A stretch of 5,177 nucleotides of DNA. Origin: a bacterium (lineage in GTDB: Bacteria > Bacteroidota > Ignavibacteria > Kapaibacteriales > UBA2268). Position 1 is the first letter of the stretch, and the number at the start of each line of letters is the position of its first letter. This document shows positions 1 through 5,177 of this stretch, one piece after another. Location of the stretch: NCBI GenBank assembly GCA_030426865.1, contig JAUHXN010000222.1, positions 1 through 5,177 of the forward strand. Direction: 5' to 3'. Made by a program: the position numbers and the translations under genes. A model generated the notes under the pieces. The model made no database searches, was not told the DNA's origin, and saw nothing but the letters and a program-made list of their open reading frames with translations.

Positions 1-468
1 TACAGGAATTTTAGTCAAAGCTCCTGCAGAAGCCTTAATAGCAAATGAATTAATAGGCGAAGAATTTCTTTCAGTTAATAATAATGCAGAAGCACCAGCA
101 CATTCTGCTGACCGAGCTATAGCACCTAAATTCTGTGGATCTGTAATCTCATCTAGCGCAACTATCAACGGCTTATCCGTTTTTAGATATGCTTTTTCTA
201 GAATTTCAATAATAGACAAAGTCTCAACTTGTTTAGTCACAGCGATAACGCTCTGAGATAGATTATCACCTGGGCATACTGACCTTTCTAATTCTCGGAA
301 TCGCTTCCTATCATACTTAGATACGGGTACACCATTTTTATTGGCTTCTTTGAATATTTTATTAATTGAAGCACCTTGGGCACCAAATGCTATAAATACT
401 TTCTCAACTTTGTCAGCTTCGATTCCTTGTAAAACGGCATTTTTTCCATATATATAATTATCTTTCAT
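1..468 (-). CDS. rlmB: TrmH/RlmB-family 23S rRNA (guanosine-2'-O)-methyltransferase, C-terminus cut by window edge
   Basis: Probable SAM-dependent ribose 2'-O-methyltransferase of the SpoU/TrmH (SPOUT) superfamily; RlmB acts on a conserved 23S rRNA guanosine. I translated this frame by hand: it opens with ATG at 468-466 and stays open for 156 codons to the window start. Residues ~5-80 match the small L30e-like substrate-binding domain (YGKNAVL near the N-terminus, then a PVSKYDRKRF segment). Residues ~100-156 begin the SPOUT fold with the signature LDEITDPQNLGAIARSA, in which Asn113 and Arg119 are the expected catalytic/SAM-site residues. The C-terminal SAM knot motifs lie outside the window. 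The segment where relatives usually read HQG reads SQS here (residues ~71-73). The start codon directly follows the acpS stop (TAAATG) with no Shine-Dalgarno, so it is probably the last of three cotranscribed genes visible. A related TrmH-family enzyme with another RNA target is possible. Confidence 0.9.
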   Translation of the reverse strand, partial: MKDNYIYGKNAVLQGIEADKVEKVFIAFGAQGASINKIFKEANKNGVPVSKYDRKRFRELERSVCPGDNLSQSVIAVTKQVETLSIIEILEKAYLKTDKPLIVALDEITDPQNLGAIARSAECAGASALLLTERNSSPINSFAIKASAGALTKIPV

Positions 469-843
469 TTATTTTGATTCCATGATTAGGTATGCAATTG
501 CATTATTATCAGTATGTGATAATGACACATTTATAATATTATTTCCATATTTTTCTTTAAGACTTCCAACTAAAACAACAGTAGGCTGTCCTGTAGTCAA
601 ATTTTTTATATAAAATTCTTTAAACTTAAACCCTCTTGCAAATCCAGTTCCTATAGCTTTTGAAAATGCTTCTTTAGCTGCAAATCTAGCTGCATAATGT
701 TTATATTTATTATCATTATATTGTTCGCAGTAATCTATCTCTGATTGCGTAAACATCTTATTTTTAAACCTTTCTCCATACTTTTCTAAGGTCTCACGTA
801 TCCTTACTATTTCTATAATATCTGTCCCAATTCCTAATATCAT
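469..843 (-). CDS. acpS: Holo-[acyl-carrier-protein] synthase (4'-phosphopantetheinyl transferase)
   Basis: Cytoplasmic enzyme that transfers the 4'-phosphopantetheine arm of CoA to the serine of apo-acyl carrier protein, which is needed for fatty acid synthesis. The protein is 124 residues, the normal length for the trimeric AcpS type. The N-terminal GIGTDIIEI motif supplies the Mg-binding Asp8. The central RFAAKEAFSKAIGTG motif (residues 53-67) holds the second metal ligand Glu58 and CoA-binding residues. A GQP turn (85-87) and the C-terminal SLSHT motif (107-111) complete the family pattern. Nothing essential is missing. Its ATG (843-841) overlaps the TGA of the upstream sirtuin gene as ATGA, suggesting coupled translation. 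Its TAA abuts the ATG of the methyltransferase gene. There is no clear Shine-Dalgarno, only a weak AGAG about ten bases upstream. Identification is secure. Confidence 0.97.
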   Translation of the reverse strand: MILGIGTDIIEIVRIRETLEKYGERFKNKMFTQSEIDYCEQYNDNKYKHYAARFAAKEAFSKAIGTGFARGFKFKEFYIKNLTTGQPTVVLVGSLKEKYGNNIINVSLSHTDNNAIAYLIMESK

Positions 844-1592
844 TTATTAATTCTCTTTTTATATTCTTCTAATATCAATGGCATTGCCTCTCCAGATTTT
901 AATTCTATTTTAATATCAACATAATCAGAGAGTTGAGTTAATTCAGGATTTACTTCTACCACTACTGCTCCATTTCTTTTCGCAATTAACGGTAAATCTG
1001 CTGCAGGATATACCTCTGCTGAAGTTCCTATTGATAAGAACACATCTGATTGAAATGATAAGTCTTGTGCTAATTTAATTTCTTTTTCAGGTAACATTTC
1101 ACCAAACCACACAACATCTGGCCTTATCAAACCGTTACAAGCTTTACAATTGTTTAAACTTTCATTGTTAATGACAGATTCTTCATGAATTTGATTACAA
1201 TCAAAGCACTTATTTCTTATAATTGAACCATGTAATTCAATAACATTTTCAGAACCAGCCTTCTGATGTAAACCATCTACATTTTGAGTAACTAGACTAA
1301 AATTTTTGTGTATTTTTTGAAGTTCAGCCAAAGCAAAATGTCCATCATTGGGATTCGAATTATTTATTATATTTACTCTGTATTGATACCACGACCAAAC
1401 ACGTTCAGGATTCGCCATGAATCCTTCTATACTAGCTAATTCCAAAGGACTAAATTTTGACCACAATCCGTTTTTATCTCTAAAAGTAGATATTCCACTT
1501 TCAGCAGAAACTCCTGCCCCTGTTAGGGCAGTAATATTGTTGGATTCTAAAATTAATTCAACAACTTTATTTATTTTATCCAGATTATCCAT
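840..1592 (-). CDS. cobB: NAD-dependent protein deacylase, sirtuin (Sir2/CobB) family
   Basis: Cytoplasmic sirtuin of 250 residues that removes acyl groups from protein lysines using NAD+, giving nicotinamide and O-acyl-ADP-ribose. Visible motifs in order: the NAD-binding TGAGVSAESGISTFR (24-38), TQNVDGLH (102-109), catalytic His121 in ELHGS, four zinc cysteines (129, 132, 149, 152), the FGEMLP loop (163-168), GTS (189-191) and EVNPE (213-217). WYQYR contains Tyr69 and Arg72 in the Y-x-x-R spacing that marks class III sirtuins (SIRT5, CobB), where these residues bind succinyl or malonyl carboxylates. Desuccinylase/demalonylase activity besides deacetylation is therefore inferred. It is the first gene of the cluster with acpS (4-base overlap) and rlmB. 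The start was chosen because it gives the usual short lead into the Rossmann fold; no Shine-Dalgarno precedes it. All catalytic residues are intact. Confidence 0.96.
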   Translation of the reverse strand: MDNLDKINKVVELILESNNITALTGAGVSAESGISTFRDKNGLWSKFSPLELASIEGFMANPERVWSWYQYRVNIINNSNPNDGHFALAELQKIHKNFSLVTQNVDGLHQKAGSENVIELHGSIIRNKCFDCNQIHEESVINNESLNNCKACNGLIRPDVVWFGEMLPEKEIKLAQDLSFQSDVFLSIGTSAEVYPAADLPLIAKRNGAVVVEVNPELTQLSDYVDIKIELKSGEAMPLILEEYKKRINK

Positions 1593-1743
1593 TTACTTTA
1601 GTTTTGTGATATCTTCTTCAACAAAAATAGATATTTTTCATTAAATATACTTTCTATAACATATTCTTCTTTATTATTTATAAGATTTGTATTATGTTCT
1701 GTTTCAAAATAAAACCAAATTTTAATAAGTTTAACAGTTCTTT
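1593..1743. promoter_or_regulatory. Divergent intergenic region between the sirtuin gene and nusB
   Basis: 151 very AT-rich bases between the divergent starts of the sirtuin cluster (minus) and nusB (plus), so it should carry promoters for both directions. On the minus strand there is an exact TAnnTTTG match at 1629-1622 (described separately). On the plus strand only imperfect candidates are seen, for example TAAGTTTA at 1727-1734, which misses the last consensus base and sits very close to the nusB start. I cannot assign the nusB promoter with confidence. The region also holds a start-less minus-strand open frame (1598-1741), treated here as non-coding. Confidence 0.4.
1595..1629 (-). promoter_or_regulatory. 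Candidate Bacteroidota-type -7 element and leader of the sirtuin-acpS-rlmB cluster
   Basis: Reading the minus strand, TATTTTTG at 1629-1622 fits the Bacteroidota -7 consensus TAnnTTTG. Fourteen bases later comes ACAAAACTAAAGT (1607-1595), three bases before... the ATG region of the sirtuin gene. A start of transcription a few bases after the -7 element would leave a leader of roughly 20-25 bases. No convincing TTTG -33 element is present at the expected distance, and such a short match arises fairly often in AT-rich DNA, so the call is tentative. The same two-part arrangement occurs upstream of the flavodoxin gene. Confidence 0.35.
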
Positions 1744-2337
1744 ATGAATGAATTAAATAAAGTATTTCCTTTAAGTGACAAAAGAAGTCTAAAAGGAAAC
1801 AGAAGATTAGCCCGTGAGAAAGTTTTACAAATTGTAATGGCTTATTATAGCTGCGAATCTGATCTTGATATATTGTTTGATCATATCTACTATAGAGTTT
1901 TCTATTTTGGAGATGAGGCTGATGAACAAAAAGGCGAAGCTGGTAAATTTTTAAGACCTGAAGAAATACTTGAATTAGAATCGGACATTCCTATTAATTG
2001 GCGAAATGAAGATATCGAATTTGGGAAAAATCTAGCTAATACTATTATAAATAAGCAAAGTTATCTTAATGAACTTTTGGAAGAGTTTGCCCAAAATTGG
2101 GAAATAGATAGAATAGCTAAGATAGATAGATACTTAGTCCAATCTGCTATATGCGAATTAGTTTTCTTCGAAGAAATTCCTCCTAAAGTAAGTATAAACG
2201 AAGCAATTGAGATTTCTAAAAAGTATAGTACTGACAAGAGTAAAATGTTTGTGAACGGAATATTAGATTCTATCCTAAAGAAACTTGGAATTGATGGTAA
2301 AATAAATAAAAGTGGTCGTGGGTTAAAAGATGAATAA
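1744..2337 (+). CDS. nusB: Transcription antitermination factor NusB, extended form
   Basis: NusB binds boxA RNA with NusE (ribosomal protein S10) and supports antitermination on rRNA operons. The C-terminal part is diagnostic: RIAKIDRYLVQSAICEL (123-139), then IPPKVSINEAIEISKKYS (145-162) and FVNGILDSILKKL (169-181). The N-terminal helix KGNRRLAREKVLQIVMAYY (17-35) is the usual arginine-rich RNA-binding start. At 197 residues it is longer than the ~140-residue E. coli protein. The extra length is a ~16-residue N-terminal lead, an acidic stretch at about 36-90 between the first helix and the core, and a short charged tail. Longer NusB proteins are known in Bacteroidota. The ATG is the first possible start, because an in-frame TAA lies at 1732-1734; no Shine-Dalgarno is present. 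It is the only plus-strand gene here and appears monocistronic. Its last codons form one arm of the downstream hairpin. Confidence 0.95.
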   Translation: MNELNKVFPLSDKRSLKGNRRLAREKVLQIVMAYYSCESDLDILFDHIYYRVFYFGDEADEQKGEAGKFLRPEEILELESDIPINWRNEDIEFGKNLANTIINKQSYLNELLEEFAQNWEIDRIAKIDRYLVQSAICELVFFEEIPPKVSINEAIEISKKYSTDKSKMFVNGILDSILKKLGIDGKINKSGRGLKDE

Positions 2338-2353
2338 TCCACACAACCACTTT
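2299..2353 (-). terminator. Hairpin terminator between convergent nusB and flavodoxin genes, best read on the minus strand
   Basis: The arm AAAGTGGTCGTG (2309-2320) pairs with CACAACCACTTT (2342-2353). On the minus-strand RNA all 12 positions pair, one as a G-U wobble (2317 with 2345). On the plus-strand RNA the same position is a C-A mismatch. Two further G-C pairs can form across a one-base bulge (2341), leaving a loop of about 16 bases. On the minus strand the stem is followed by a U-rich run (2311-2299, 11 of 13 U), the classic intrinsic terminator for the flavodoxin gene. On the plus strand the following bases are only moderately U-rich, so it may also act, more weakly, for nusB. The left arm lies within the last nusB codons. 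Confidence 0.75.
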
Positions 2354-2371
2354 AAGATTTCTAATTCTTTA

Positions 2372-2887
2372 TTATAATCCTAATTCAGTTTTAATTTGAG
2401 ATACCCAATTAGCTATTCTTTCATCAGTCAATTCTGGTTCATTATCTTCGTCAATAGCTAATCCACAGAAAAATCCATCTCCATCATCTCCAACAGAACT
2501 CGTATGTTGGAACCCTTTTGTAGATGTTCTACCAAACACCTCGCCACCTGAATTTCTTACTGGTAAAGCCATCTTACCTATGGCGTCTAAATAGTTTTCA
2601 TGATACGCTTCTTGGTCACCAGTACCTACGAAACCTACTTTTTTACCTTCGAAATTATAATCAGACCATTGATCGAATACTTCATCCCAATCATCTTGTA
2701 GTTCACCATCATTCCAAGTAGGAACCGCAATAATTAGTGTATTGTAGTTATTAATTATTTCAAAATCAACACTTGCGATATCATGAAGTTCAACATCTAA
2801 ACCATTATTTCTTAACTCTTCATCGAGCTTTTCAGCTACTATCTCAGTAACTCCAGTATTTGTTCCGTATATCAGACCTATTTTCAT
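2372..2887 (-). CDS. fldA: Flavodoxin, long-chain type (FMN electron carrier)
   Basis: Small soluble FMN-binding redox protein that carries low-potential electrons and often substitutes for ferredoxin under iron limitation. At 171 residues it is a long-chain flavodoxin. The phosphate-binding loop GTNTGVTE is at 8-15. PTWNDGELQDDW (56-67) brings Trp58 against the flavin. VGTGDQEAYHENY (87-99) forms the second flavin loop, with Tyr95 in the position of the stacking tyrosine of cyanobacterial flavodoxin. The 20-residue insertion of the long-chain class is seen around 118-140, followed by the conserved GLAIDEDNEPELTDERI stretch (142-158). In that insertion the usual G-x-W-P-T-x-G-Y pattern reads GRTSTKGF, so the common Trp and Tyr are replaced. 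The protein is strongly acidic, as expected for a partner-docking flavodoxin. It is transcribed alone, with an inverted repeat upstream and a terminator downstream. Its physiological partner is not visible here. Confidence 0.96.
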   Translation of the reverse strand: MKIGLIYGTNTGVTEIVAEKLDEELRNNGLDVELHDIASVDFEIINNYNTLIIAVPTWNDGELQDDWDEVFDQWSDYNFEGKKVGFVGTGDQEAYHENYLDAIGKMALPVRNSGGEVFGRTSTKGFQHTSSVGDDGDGFFCGLAIDEDNEPELTDERIANWVSQIKTELGL

Positions 2888-2899
2888 AAAAAAACACCA

Positions 2900-2935
2900 A
2901 CTTTAGTTTTTGTAATTATATTTATTACAAAATTA
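2900..2935 (-). promoter_or_regulatory. Flavodoxin promoter region with a perfect inverted repeat (possible operator)
   Basis: On the minus strand, TATAAT (2937-2932) overlaps TAATTTTG (2935-2928), an exact match to the Bacteroidota -7 pattern TAnnTTTG. Overlapping it is a perfect 9-bp inverted repeat, TTTTGTAAT (2908-2916) and ATTACAAAA (2924-2932) with a 7-base spacer, spanning the expected transcription start. The flavodoxin ATG lies 21 bases beyond the dyad. The symmetry and position suit a repressor operator; Fur-type iron control is a natural guess for a flavodoxin, but I do not recognise the sequence as a known box. An RNA hairpin is the alternative; it lacks a following U-run, so it is not a classic terminator for the kinase genes. 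The -33 element is not evident. Confidence 0.4.
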
Positions 2936-2962
2936 TAAATAAAAAGCTTTTGAATAAAATGA

Positions 2963-4069
2963 TTATAAACTATTTATATCAACTTTGGGGATTGTGAAAA
3001 AGAAAGTTGACCCTTCTCCGTAAACACTTTCTACCCAAATTTTGCCTTTATGCTTGTGTATGAAGTCTTGGCAAAGTATTAATCCCAATCCGGTTCCAAC
3101 TTCTTCATTAGTTCCGTGAGTTGTATGATGTACTTCTATTTTAAATAATTTATCTATGTCTGATTGTTGCATTCCAACACCAGTATCTTTAACCCATACA
3201 ATCATTTCATCGTCATCATAATCAGAGGATCCAACTTCAATTTTACCTCCAATTTGAGTGAATTTTATAGCGTTTGAAATAAGGTTTCTGAGAACGGTAT
3301 TTATCATATTCAAATCAGCGAAAACTTTTACATCTTCATCAATTTTGTTTACGACATCTAATTCTTTTCTTTCTATATTGTTGCCAAGTAAATCTATAAT
3401 ATTCTCAGATAGTTTAGACAGTAAAATAAGACTTGGATCGAAAGTAATCTTGTTATTTTGATTTCTGGACCATTCTAATAAATCATCTAATAGTTTATAT
3501 ACATTACCTGCTGATTCATTTAACTTTTTCACAAAATCGTGTATATCTTCCCTATCAAAATCATCATAATCTCTTACAAGTACATCGGTAATATTCTTAA
3601 ATGCGCTTATAGGACTCTTTAAATCATGTGCAATAATTGAAAAGAATTTGTCTTTTGATCTATTAGCAAAAACCAACTCATCTTGAATTTTCTTTAGTTT
3701 AATTTGATTTTCAACTCTGACAATTAATTCTTCTTTTATGAATGGTTTGCTTATGTAGTCTATACCACCATTACGCAACCCTCTTATAATTGAATCTATA
3801 TCTGATTTAGCTGTAAGATAAACGATTGGAATTTCGTTAGTTTGAGGATTTGCCTTTAAAGTTTCACATATCTCGAAACCATCTTTTTCAGGCATCATAA
3901 TATCTAATAGAATTAAATCATAGTCGGTATGGAGTACTTGCTCAATTGCCTTTTCACCAGATTGAGCAAATGCAATATCAAATCCTTTTTCAGTTAATAT
4001 ATTCCCAACAACTTGTATATTAGTTGGGTTATCATCAACTATTAGTATTTTACCTTTGCTAATTTCCAT
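2963..4069 (-). CDS. Receiver-domain histidine kinase (REC-HisKA-HATPase)
   Basis: Signalling protein of 368 residues with an N-terminal receiver domain (~7-123) followed by a complete kinase core. The receiver has the acidic pair Asp12-Asp13, phosphoacceptor Asp56 in LLDIMMPEKDG, Thr86 and Lys108 in SKPF, so it should be phosphorylatable. After a helical linker comes the H-box SIIAHDLKSPI with His148, the N-box NLISNAIKFT (262-271), the G1 box KDTGVGM (294-300) and the G2 box GTGLGL (325-330), ending in a normal GEGSTFFFTIP strand. There is no transmembrane segment or signal peptide, so it is cytosolic. No DNA-binding or enzymatic output domain is present. The ATP lid is rich in histidine (HHTTHG, 314-319). 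Its ATG lies inside the last codons of the upstream kinase gene (11-base overlap). An AGGA touches the ATG, too close for normal Shine-Dalgarno use. The input signal and final target cannot be told from the sequence. Confidence 0.93.
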   Translation of the reverse strand: MEISKGKILIVDDNPTNIQVVGNILTEKGFDIAFAQSGEKAIEQVLHTDYDLILLDIMMPEKDGFEICETLKANPQTNEIPIVYLTAKSDIDSIIRGLRNGGIDYISKPFIKEELIVRVENQIKLKKIQDELVFANRSKDKFFSIIAHDLKSPISAFKNITDVLVRDYDDFDREDIHDFVKKLNESAGNVYKLLDDLLEWSRNQNNKITFDPSLILLSKLSENIIDLLGNNIERKELDVVNKIDEDVKVFADLNMINTVLRNLISNAIKFTQIGGKIEVGSSDYDDDEMIVWVKDTGVGMQQSDIDKLFKIEVHHTTHGTNEEVGTGLGLILCQDFIHKHKGKIWVESVYGEGSTFFFTIPKVDINSL

Positions 4070-5177
4070 TCCTTTTTTCCATTAATTTATTAATTAGTTC
4101 AACTAATTTATAAAATTTTTCTAGTAAATAGTTAATTTTTTCTACTTCTATTAATTTCGTTGCATTTATCAACTCTTCTGAATACATTTTAAGGAAGTCT
4201 ATCCCTTTATCATCAGCAGTTTTATTTAGTTGTTCCGCAAATTCGCTAATATCCTTTAATAAGAAATTAGTATTTATATTTTTTAACTTACTTGTGAATC
4301 TACCATTTATCATAAGCTGTAGTTCATCAAGAAGTTCGTAAGAATAAATATTTAATTTATTATCACTAGTTATTATTTTATCTATTAATCTTTCTTGATC
4401 TTCGAATGTTTTTTCTTTTGAGTCAGTTTTATTGATAACTAAATTGATATTCTTGATATTTACAACAAATTTACTCCCCTTTTCTAACTCAGATTCAACA
4501 TTAATAGTTCCATTCATATTATTCAATATTCTCTTAACAATTGCTAAACCAAGTCCAAACCCAACATTTTCATCAGAGATATTAACTTGTTTAAAGGCAG
4601 AGAATATATCTTTTATTCTAGATTTAGGAATTCCCTTACCTGTATCTTCAACAGTTAGCTCAAGATCTACTTGTGACATACTCACTGAACTTAACACAAT
4701 AGTAAGGGATATTTTTCCTTGATCAGTATATTTTATAGAATTATTGAGTAAGTTAATTAATATCTGTTTAAATTTCAGCTGGTCTATATTTAGTAAATGT
4801 TCTATACCATTAGTATTAATTACTTTGTTGAATTTTAATTTTTTTCTTTTGAGCTCTAGATTGAATATATTTTCAATTTCGAGTACTAAATTTCTAATGT
4901 TAGTTGGGACTGGTCTAAGTTCAAGTTTACCGGTTTCTGCTTTTGTATAAAACAATAAATCATTTATTAACTGTAAAAGTAAATTAGCACTAGATTTTAT
5001 AGAATCTAAGTAGTTTTTATGAATCGAATTTTCATTTTTAGAAATTATTATATCTGTGAATCCTGAAATTGCATTTATAGGGGTTTTTAATTCATGAGTC
5101 AAATTTGAAAGATACATAGTCTTTAACTCAGAGCTTCTTTCAGCATCAATTTTTGCTATAGTTAATTCGTTTATTAG
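4059..5177 (-). CDS. Sensor histidine kinase with C-terminal helical tail, N-terminus outside the window
   Basis: The frame stays open from the window end to the TAA-type stop near 4059, giving 372 visible residues. An ATG at 5117-5115 is internal, not the start, because the preceding 20 codons (LINELTIAKIDAERSSELKT) continue the helix that normally leads into a HisKA domain. Visible: H-box LSNLTHELKTPINAISGF with His28 of the fragment, N-box NLLNNSIKYT (~142-151), G1 box EDTGKGI (~177-183), the ATP-lid FSAFKQ, and the G2 box GFGLGL (206-211). The E-x-x-T after the histidine fits a kinase that can also dephosphorylate its partner. After the ATPase domain (~residue 245) there are about 125 charged, helix-prone residues with no receiver and no HxxKG-like Hpt histidine. 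The sensory part is missing. The overlap with the receiver-kinase gene suggests they act together. Confidence 0.9.
   Translation of the reverse strand, partial: LINELTIAKIDAERSSELKTMYLSNLTHELKTPINAISGFTDIIISKNENSIHKNYLDSIKSSANLLLQLINDLLFYTKAETGKLELRPVPTNIRNLVLEIENIFNLELKRKKLKFNKVINTNGIEHLLNIDQLKFKQILINLLNNSIKYTDQGKISLTIVLSSVSMSQVDLELTVEDTGKGIPKSRIKDIFSAFKQVNISDENVGFGLGLAIVKRILNNMNGTINVESELEKGSKFVVNIKNINLVINKTDSKEKTFEDQERLIDKIITSDNKLNIYSYELLDELQLMINGRFTSKLKNINTNFLLKDISEFAEQLNKTADDKGIDFLKMYSEELINATKLIEVEKINYLLEKFYKLVELINKLMEKRNGN

Noticed and set aside
1417..1644. Plus-strand open frame of 75 codons opposite the sirtuin N-terminus
   Set aside because: It lies mostly inside the well-supported sirtuin gene on the other strand, has no recognisable domain, and is an expected shadow frame.
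2061..2342. Minus-strand open frame of 93 codons opposite nusB
   Set aside because: It is hydrophobic and serine-rich, as antisense translations of such genes often are. It covers the conserved NusB core and has no family motif.
2942..2951. Short palindrome AAAAGCTTTT just after the receiver-kinase stop, with T-rich DNA following on the minus strand
   Set aside because: It has no loop and only weak pairs, so it cannot form a stable terminator stem. I therefore see no clear terminator for the kinase genes.
4070..4076. AGGA just before the receiver-kinase ATG as a Shine-Dalgarno site
   Set aside because: It directly touches the start codon, leaving no spacer. It also encodes the end of the upstream kinase, so it is probably coincidental.
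3258..4950. Several plus-strand open frames of 67-96 codons within the two kinase genes
   Set aside because: They lie antisense to intact kinase domains, have no motifs and no plausible start context, and are best explained as shadows.
5115..5117. ATG at this position as the real start of the upstream kinase
   Set aside because: The reading frame continues without a stop to the window edge and encodes a helix typical of the segment before the phosphoacceptor histidine. A start here would remove part of the dimerisation helix.

Overview
The window is ordinary bacterial chromosome: AT-rich, densely packed, with six genes on the minus strand and one (nusB) on the plus strand. Two genes run off the ends. 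The best guess for the host is the Bacteroidota/Chlorobi-Ignavibacteria group. The reasons are the near absence of Shine-Dalgarno sequences before the start codons, two matches to the Bacteroidota-type -7 promoter element TAnnTTTG upstream of minus-strand genes, a NusB longer than the proteobacterial form, and a REC-first histidine kinase. This placement is an inference, not a demonstration.

Layout. Positions 1-1592 (minus strand) form a compact cluster transcribed toward the window start: a sirtuin deacylase (cobB-like), holo-ACP synthase (acpS) and a TrmH/RlmB-type 23S rRNA 2'-O-methyltransferase cut by the window edge. The first junction is a 4-base ATGA overlap. At the second, stop and start codons abut (TAAATG), so the three are probably co-transcribed and translationally coupled. 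A 151-base divergent intergenic region separates this cluster from nusB (1744-2337, plus strand). A strong hairpin overlaps the 3' end of nusB. It lies between nusB and a convergent long-chain flavodoxin gene (2372-2887, minus), and it is best oriented to terminate the flavodoxin transcript. The flavodoxin promoter region carries a perfect 9-bp inverted repeat. From 2963 to the window end are two histidine kinase genes overlapping by 11 bases: an upstream kinase (5' end outside the window) with an unusual C-terminal helical tail, and a downstream protein with a receiver domain fused in front of a second complete kinase core.

How the genes work together. The kinase pair looks like a signalling relay in which the first kinase could phosphorylate the receiver of the second. 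No DNA-binding output domain is visible. The sirtuin-acpS-rlmB cluster mixes protein deacylation, carrier-protein activation and rRNA modification; a shared operon is clear, a shared pathway is not.

No mobile element, CRISPR array, tRNA or rRNA was seen. I do not see an obviously new system. The items most worth a second look are the two-kinase arrangement, the repeated promoter/leader module upstream of the sirtuin and flavodoxin genes, and the flavodoxin operator-like dyad.
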